A program made the position numbers and the translations under genes. A stretch of DNA of 64,000 nt from NCBI RefSeq assembly GCF_009711205.1, contig NZ_WMIG01000002.1, forward strand, positions 248,001 to 312,000, in the 5' to 3' direction. Below the pieces are notes generated by a model. The model made no database searches and had not been told where the DNA came from. It saw only the letters and a program-made list of their open reading frames with translations. This DNA comes from Paracoccus litorisediminis. GTDB taxonomy: Bacteria > Pseudomonadota > Alphaproteobacteria > Rhodobacterales > Rhodobacteraceae. This document shows positions 60,165-64,000 of this stretch, piece by piece. Numbering within the stretch: position 1 is the stretch's first letter; each line of letters starts with the position of its first letter.

Positions 60165-61610
60165 TTATTCCGGATCGGTGCGATAGATCAAGCGCTCGTC
60201 GCAAGGCGCGATGCGCAGGATGTTGGTGGTACCGGCCTGATTGAAGGGCACGCCGGCGGTGACGACGATCTGATTGGTCTCATCGGCAAAGCCGAAATCG
60301 CGTGCCGCCTTGGCCGCGTTGACCACCGCCTGCTTGAACCGCTCCAGCGAGGGGGTCAGTACGCAATGCGTCCCCCAGGTCAGGCACAGCCGCCGCAGCG
60401 TCGGGATCTCCGAGGACATGGCGATGATCGGGACGCGCGGACGTTCACGCGCGATCAGGCTGCCGGTGGTGCCCGATTGGGTAAAGGCGCAAATCGCGGA
60501 AATGTCGGTGGTTTCGGCAATCTCGCGCGCCGCGGCAACGATGCCGTCGGCGACGGTCTGGCGCTTGGCCACGCGCGAGCTTTCGATGATGTCGCGATAG
60601 GTCGGGTCGCTTTCAACCGAGCGGGCGACGGCGTCCATGGTCAGGACCGCCTCGACCGGATAGGCCCCGGCGGCGCTTTCCGCCGACAGCATGATCGCGT
60701 CCGCGCCTTCATAGATGGCGGTGGCCACGTCCGAAACCTCGGCGCGGGTCGGCATCGGGCTTTCGATCATCGATTCCAGCATCTGGGTGGCGACAATCAC
60801 CGGCTTGGCCGCTGCGCGGCACTGGCGAACCAGTCGCTTCTGGATCGGCGGCACCGAATGGACCGGCAGCTCGACGCCCAGATCGCCCCGCGCCACCATG
60901 ATCCCGTCCGAGACCTTGAGGATTTCCGAGAATGCGCGGACGGCCGCGGGTTTCTCGATCTTCGACAGGATCGCGGCACGACCCTTGGCCAGCTTGCGGG
61001 CCTCGATCACGTCTTCGGGACGCTGGACAAAGGACAGGGCCAGCCAGTCCACGCCCAGTTCACAGGCGAATTCCAGATCGTCGCGGTCCTTGTCCGACAG
61101 CGCCGCCAGCGGCAGCACCACGTCGGGCACGTTCACGCCCTTGCGGTTCGAGATCGCGCCACCGGCCGTGACCACGCATTCGGCGAAATCGGGGCCGCAT
61201 TTTTCGACGCGCAGGCGGATCTTGCCGTCATTGACCAGCAGCTCCGAACCGGGTTCAAGCGCGGCAAAGATCTCGGGATGGGGCAGTTGCACGCGCTCGG
61301 CAGTGCCGGGCGTGGCGTCCAGATCGAAACGGAAGGCCTGACCATTGGCCAGATCATGCGGCCCGGCGGCAAAGGCGCCTACGCGCAGCTTCGGCCCCTG
61401 AAGGTCGGCCAGAACCGCGATCGGGCGGCCCGATTCGGTTTCGACCCGGCGGATGATGTCGTAGCGCGCCTTCTGCTCGGCATGGGTGCCATGGCTCATG
61501 TTCAGGCGGAACACATCGGCACCGGCCTCGAACAATTTGCGGATGGTCTCGAAATCGCTGGAGGATGGACCCAGGGTTGCCACGATTTTGACCTTGCGGT
61601 GCCGTCTCAT
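60165..61610 (-). CDS. pyk: Pyruvate kinase
   Basis: The 481-residue enzyme makes pyruvate and ATP from phosphoenolpyruvate and ADP. It begins KVKIVATLGPSSSDFETIRK, has the active-site LSKIEKPAAV with the catalytic lysine, and MVARGDLGVELP for metal binding. The A, B and C domains are complete and length is normal (about 480). The C-terminal regulatory site is variable, so the allosteric effector cannot be predicted. It is divergent from the N-formylglutamate amidohydrolase gene across 120 bases. Confidence 0.97.
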   Translation of the reverse strand: MRRHRKVKIVATLGPSSSDFETIRKLFEAGADVFRLNMSHGTHAEQKARYDIIRRVETESGRPIAVLADLQGPKLRVGAFAAGPHDLANGQAFRFDLDATPGTAERVQLPHPEIFAALEPGSELLVNDGKIRLRVEKCGPDFAECVVTAGGAISNRKGVNVPDVVLPLAALSDKDRDDLEFACELGVDWLALSFVQRPEDVIEARKLAKGRAAILSKIEKPAAVRAFSEILKVSDGIMVARGDLGVELPVHSVPPIQKRLVRQCRAAAKPVIVATQMLESMIESPMPTRAEVSDVATAIYEGADAIMLSAESAAGAYPVEAVLTMDAVARSVESDPTYRDIIESSRVAKRQTVADGIVAAAREIAETTDISAICAFTQSGTTGSLIARERPRVPIIAMSSEIPTLRRLCLTWGTHCVLTPSLERFKQAVVNAAKAARDFGFADETNQIVVTAGVPFNQAGTTNILRIAPCDERLIYRTDPE

Positions 61611-61730
61611 CCGTCTCTCCCGTCGGTGTTTGCGCTAGCAAGCGCTGTATACCCATATTGGCCGTGCCACGGCAACTGTGCCAGGGTCAGGGCTTGCACT
61701 AAACCTTGCCTCATGCAAGGCCAAGGAACC

Positions 61731-62471
61731 ATGACGGCAGAAGCTTACACCACCATCGGACGCGACCGCATGTCGCGTTGGCTTGTCACCTGCGACCATG
61801 CGGCGAACCGTGTTCCCGACTGGATCAATGGCGGGGACCTGGGAATCGACCCGGCGGACATGGCCCGCCACATCGCCTATGACGTGGGCGCGGCGGGGCT
61901 GGCGCGACGACTGGCCGAACGGCTGGACGCGCCCGCGATCCTGTCGAACTTCTCGCGTCTGGTGATCGACCCGAACCGGGGCGAGGATGATCCGACCCTG
62001 CTGATGCGGATCTATGACGGCACCGTCATCCCCGCCAATCGCCGCATGGACATGGCCGAGCGCGAGCGCCGGCTAGAGCGGCTTTATCGCCCCTATCACG
62101 CAGCCTATGCCGATCTGGCCGCCAGCCATCCGCTTCGGGCGATCTGCGCCATCCACAGCTTTACCCGGCAATTGCGCGGTCGATCGCGCAGGCCATGGGC
62201 GGTCGGTGTGCTGTATTCACATCGGGATGAGCGCCTTGGCCCGGCCCTGATCCGCGAATGCCGCGACAAGGGCTGGATCACCGGCGACAACGAGCCCTAT
62301 TCCGGCCATCTGGACGGCGATTCCATCGACCGCCATGCGCTGGCCCATGGCCGCCCCAACGTGCTGATCGAGATCTGCAACGACCTGATCGAGGACGAGG
62401 CCGGGCAGGATCTTTGGGCCGACCGGCTGGCCGCGGTGCTTGACGGCTTCCTTGAGCGCTGCGGGGTCTGA
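61731..62471 (+). CDS. N-formylglutamate amidohydrolase family protein
   Basis: The 246-residue protein matches the FGase family: LVTCDHAANRVPDWINGGDL with the first metal ligands, the HIAYDVGAAGLARRL region, NFSRLVIDPNR, IHSFTRQL and RPNVLIEICNDLI. Authentic N-formylglutamate deformylase (HutG) completes one histidine-degradation route, but no hut genes are adjacent, so this is an orphan member of uncertain substrate. ATG 61731 is chosen over 61713 because CCAAGGAACC provides the ribosome site. Confidence 0.88.
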   Translation: MTAEAYTTIGRDRMSRWLVTCDHAANRVPDWINGGDLGIDPADMARHIAYDVGAAGLARRLAERLDAPAILSNFSRLVIDPNRGEDDPTLLMRIYDGTVIPANRRMDMAERERRLERLYRPYHAAYADLAASHPLRAICAIHSFTRQLRGRSRRPWAVGVLYSHRDERLGPALIRECRDKGWITGDNEPYSGHLDGDSIDRHALAHGRPNVLIEICNDLIEDEAGQDLWADRLAAVLDGFLERCGV

Positions 62472-62557
62472 TTTGGCAGCGGCCGTAAAGGAACCAGCCA
62501 AAACGCAACAAGCCAGCGCCAGATGAAGCCGCTGATTATCCGGTGAATTCTGGGATT

Positions 62558-62633
62558 TGGTGGAGCCGAGGGGAATCGAACCCCTGGCCTCGTCATTGCG
62601 AACGACGCGCTCTACCAACTGAGCTACGGCCCC
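62558..62633 (-). tRNA. tRNA-Ala (anticodon CGC)
   Basis: A 76-base cloverleaf with encoded CCA. The acceptor stem GGGGCCG pairs with CGGCTCC and contains the G3-U70 wobble that identifies alanine tRNAs. The D arm reads GCTCAGTTGGTAGAGC; the anticodon loop is TTCGCAA, giving anticodon CGC for GCG codons. The T arm contains GGTTCGATTCC. It is a single tRNA between the amidohydrolase and the thioredoxin gene. Confidence 0.96.
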
Positions 62634-62668
62634 ACTTCGGGGCTAATTGGACCGCCCGAATGGGAATG

Positions 62669-63115
62669 TCAAGACGTTCTCGCGCGCGCAGCAGACTCGG
62701 CGAAACGGATCAGATCGGCGGCGGGGCGGGCGCCGGCCTCGCGCGCAATCTCGCGCCCCGAACGGAACAGGATGAAGGCCGGAATACCGCGGATGTTCCA
62801 ACGTTGGCTGGCCTGCGGATGGGCCTGAGTGTCGATTTTGACCAGCCTCACCCGGCCCTTCAGCGCTTGTGCGGCCTTTTCGAATTCGGGGGCCATAGCG
62901 CGGCAGGGACCGCACCAGGGTGCCCAGAAATCGACCAGAAGCGGCATGTCGTCGTTGCGCGCGGCCTTTTGCAGGGTCGCGAAATCGACCGGCTGGGGCT
63001 TGGCCGCGATCAGGCCCGCGCCGCAGATCCCGCATTTCGGGTTGGCGGACAGGCGCTCTTCGGGCAGGCGGTTCACCTGTCCGCAGGACAGGCAGGTCAG
63101 TTTCACGGCGGGCAT
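62669..63115 (-). CDS. trxC: Thioredoxin 2 (zinc-ribbon type)
   Basis: The 148-residue protein has an N-terminal zinc ribbon with two CxxC pairs (C8/C11 and C28/C31) and a thioredoxin domain with active-site WCGPC (C68, C71). The cis-proline lies in [10 protein letters not shown]. This matches TrxC, which reduces disulfides under oxidative stress; in TrxC the zinc site is redox-sensitive. It lies between tRNA-Ala and gcvP. It might serve the thioredoxin-dependent APS reductase and MsrA also encoded in the window, but that is inference. Confidence 0.95.
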   Translation of the reverse strand: MPAVKLTCLSCGQVNRLPEERLSANPKCGICGAGLIAAKPQPVDFATLQKAARNDDMPLLVDFWAPWCGPCRAMAPEFEKAAQALKGRVRLVKIDTQAHPQASQRWNIRGIPAFILFRSGREIAREAGARPAADLIRFAESAARARTS

Positions 63116-63174
63116 CGCGGGTCTCCGGGTCTTTCACCCCAAGATGATCCCGCGATGCCGGATTTCAATGGGCC

Positions 63175-64000
63175 TTACTCGGCCGCCTCGGCATAGCTTT
63201 CCAGCGGCGGGCAGGTGCAGATAAGGTTGCGATCGCCATAGGCGTTGTCGACGCGTCCGACCGGAGGCCAGTACTTGTCCACCCGGAACGCACCCGGCGG
63301 GAAGCAACCCTGCTCACGCGAATATTCGCGATCCCAATCAGCGACCAGATCCTCGACCGTGTGCGGGGCATGGCGCAGGGGCGAGGCCTCGGCACTCATG
63401 CGGCCCTCGGCCACTTCGGTGATCTCGGCCCGGATCGCCTCGAACGCGGTGATCAGACGGTCGATCTCGGCCTTGGTTTCCGATTCGGTCGGCTCGACCA
63501 TCAGCGTGCCAGCCACCGGCCAGCTCATGGTCGGCGCGTGGAAGCCGTTGTCGATCAGGCGCTTGGCAATGTCGTCGACGGTCACGCCATGCGCCTGGAA
63601 CGGCCGCATGTCGAGGATGCATTCATGCGCCACGCGGCCGCGATTGCCCATGAACAGCACCGGATAGGCCCCGGCCAGACGGCTCGCGATATAGTTCGCG
63701 TTCAGGATCGCCACGCGCGTCGCCTGCGTCAGCCCCTCGCCACCCATCATCAGGCAATAGGCCCAGCTGATCAGCAGGATCGAGGCCGAACCCCAAGGCG
63801 CCGCCGAGACCGCACCGATATCGCCCGTGCGCGGATCGGCCGGCAGGAAGGGTGCCAGATGCGATTTGACCCCGATCGGCCCCATGCCCGGGCCGCCGCC
63901 GCCATGCGGGATGGCAAAGGTCTTGTGCAGGTTCAGGTGGCTGACATCGCCGCCGATCTCTCCGGGCTTCACCAGACCGACCAGCGCGTTCATGTTCGCA
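63175..64000 (-). CDS. gcvP: Glycine dehydrogenase P-protein, C-terminal part (runs off right edge)
   Basis: About 274 C-terminal residues of the glycine decarboxylase P-protein are present; the gene continues past the window edge. The PLP-binding lysine lies in [20 protein letters not shown]. Downstream are [20 protein letters not shown] and the C-terminal [19 protein letters not shown] block. The P-protein decarboxylates glycine and transfers the aminomethyl group to the H-protein. In related genomes it follows gcvT and gcvH. The apparent ATG at 63993 is internal, not the gene start. Confidence 0.96.
   Translation of the reverse strand, partial: ANMNALVGLVKPGEIGGDVSHLNLHKTFAIPHGGGGPGMGPIGVKSHLAPFLPADPRTGDIGAVSAAPWGSASILLISWAYCLMMGGEGLTQATRVAILNANYIASRLAGAYPVLFMGNRGRVAHECILDMRPFQAHGVTVDDIAKRLIDNGFHAPTMSWPVAGTLMVEPTESETKAEIDRLITAFEAIRAEITEVAEGRMSAEASPLRHAPHTVEDLVADWDREYSREQGCFPPGAFRVDKYWPPVGRVDNAYGDRNLICTCPPLESYAEAAE

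Noticed and set aside
60366..61730. Upstream extension of the N-formylglutamate amidohydrolase frame across pyk
   Set aside because: The conserved protein begins at 61731. The extension is the antisense of pyruvate kinase.

Overview
This 64 kb window is GC-rich, densely coded chromosomal DNA from an alphaproteobacterium. Several features point to Rhodobacteraceae, most likely Paracoccus or a close relative: TrcR/DUF1013, COQ9, the DUF2849-cysI-cysH-DUF934 sulfur cluster, several Lrp/AsnC regulators, a Hint_2 protein, and a dispersed 'GGGGTATTT..AAACGATGAAG' intergenic element. The genus is inferred from gene content and order. I see no rRNA operon, insertion sequence, prophage or CRISPR array. 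No stretch above 300 bases lacks a gene.

Layout. 1-1753: tolQ-tolR-tolA (tolA cut by the left edge) and ybgC, the cell-envelope Tol-Pal group. 1852-3859: an unrecognised gene and scoAB (succinyl-CoA:3-ketoacid CoA-transferase). 3934-6593: topA with a lysine/alanine-rich tail and its own terminator. 6721-11292: sulfate assimilation (DUF2849, cysI, APS-reductase-type cysH, DUF934, then fpr) with a divergent Lrp/AsnC regulator and an inverted repeat between them. 11360-16123: two aminotransferases, a stand-alone Lrp ligand domain, a MATE exporter and an L,D-transpeptidase. 16201-20786: def, a second def-like gene that has lost key active-site residues, two alpha/beta-hydrolase genes and fmt. 20905-28674: an HdeD-like protein, hrpB, ycjX-ycjF and pbpC. 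28721-33670: arfB, NUDIX, phosphate transporter, smpB, sseA and an aromatic aminotransferase.

33746-43592: a coiled-coil membrane protein, an OmpA-family protein, ubiA, rsmE, a DUF1127 small protein, prmA, msrA, a P1 peptidase, gabD and trcR. 43758-49355: RNase T2, a quinone oxidoreductase with COQ9, rpsU, lrp, mscL, a GST and a DUF1275 protein. 49388-55780: pheT and pheS, which are separated by a 2.9 kb block holding two paralogous TM2-domain genes, a DUF4239 gene and an oppositely oriented Hint-domain gene bracketed by identical 23-bp palindromic direct repeats. This block is the most accessory-looking part of the window. 55848-64000: an arsC-like gene with an AGCS symporter, a P450, rpmI-rplT, pyk, N-formylglutamate amidohydrolase, tRNA-Ala(CGC), a zinc-ribbon thioredoxin and the C-terminal part of gcvP.

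Functionally, two ribosome-rescue genes (arfB, smpB) lie about 2 kb apart. N-terminal formyl handling (def, fmt) forms one co-directional run. Ubiquinone genes (ubiA, COQ9) are dispersed. The signals most worth a second look are a modular two-hairpin intergenic RNA element with covarying stems, the pheT/pheS insert, the degenerate deformylase, and the P450 start that abuts the rplT terminator.
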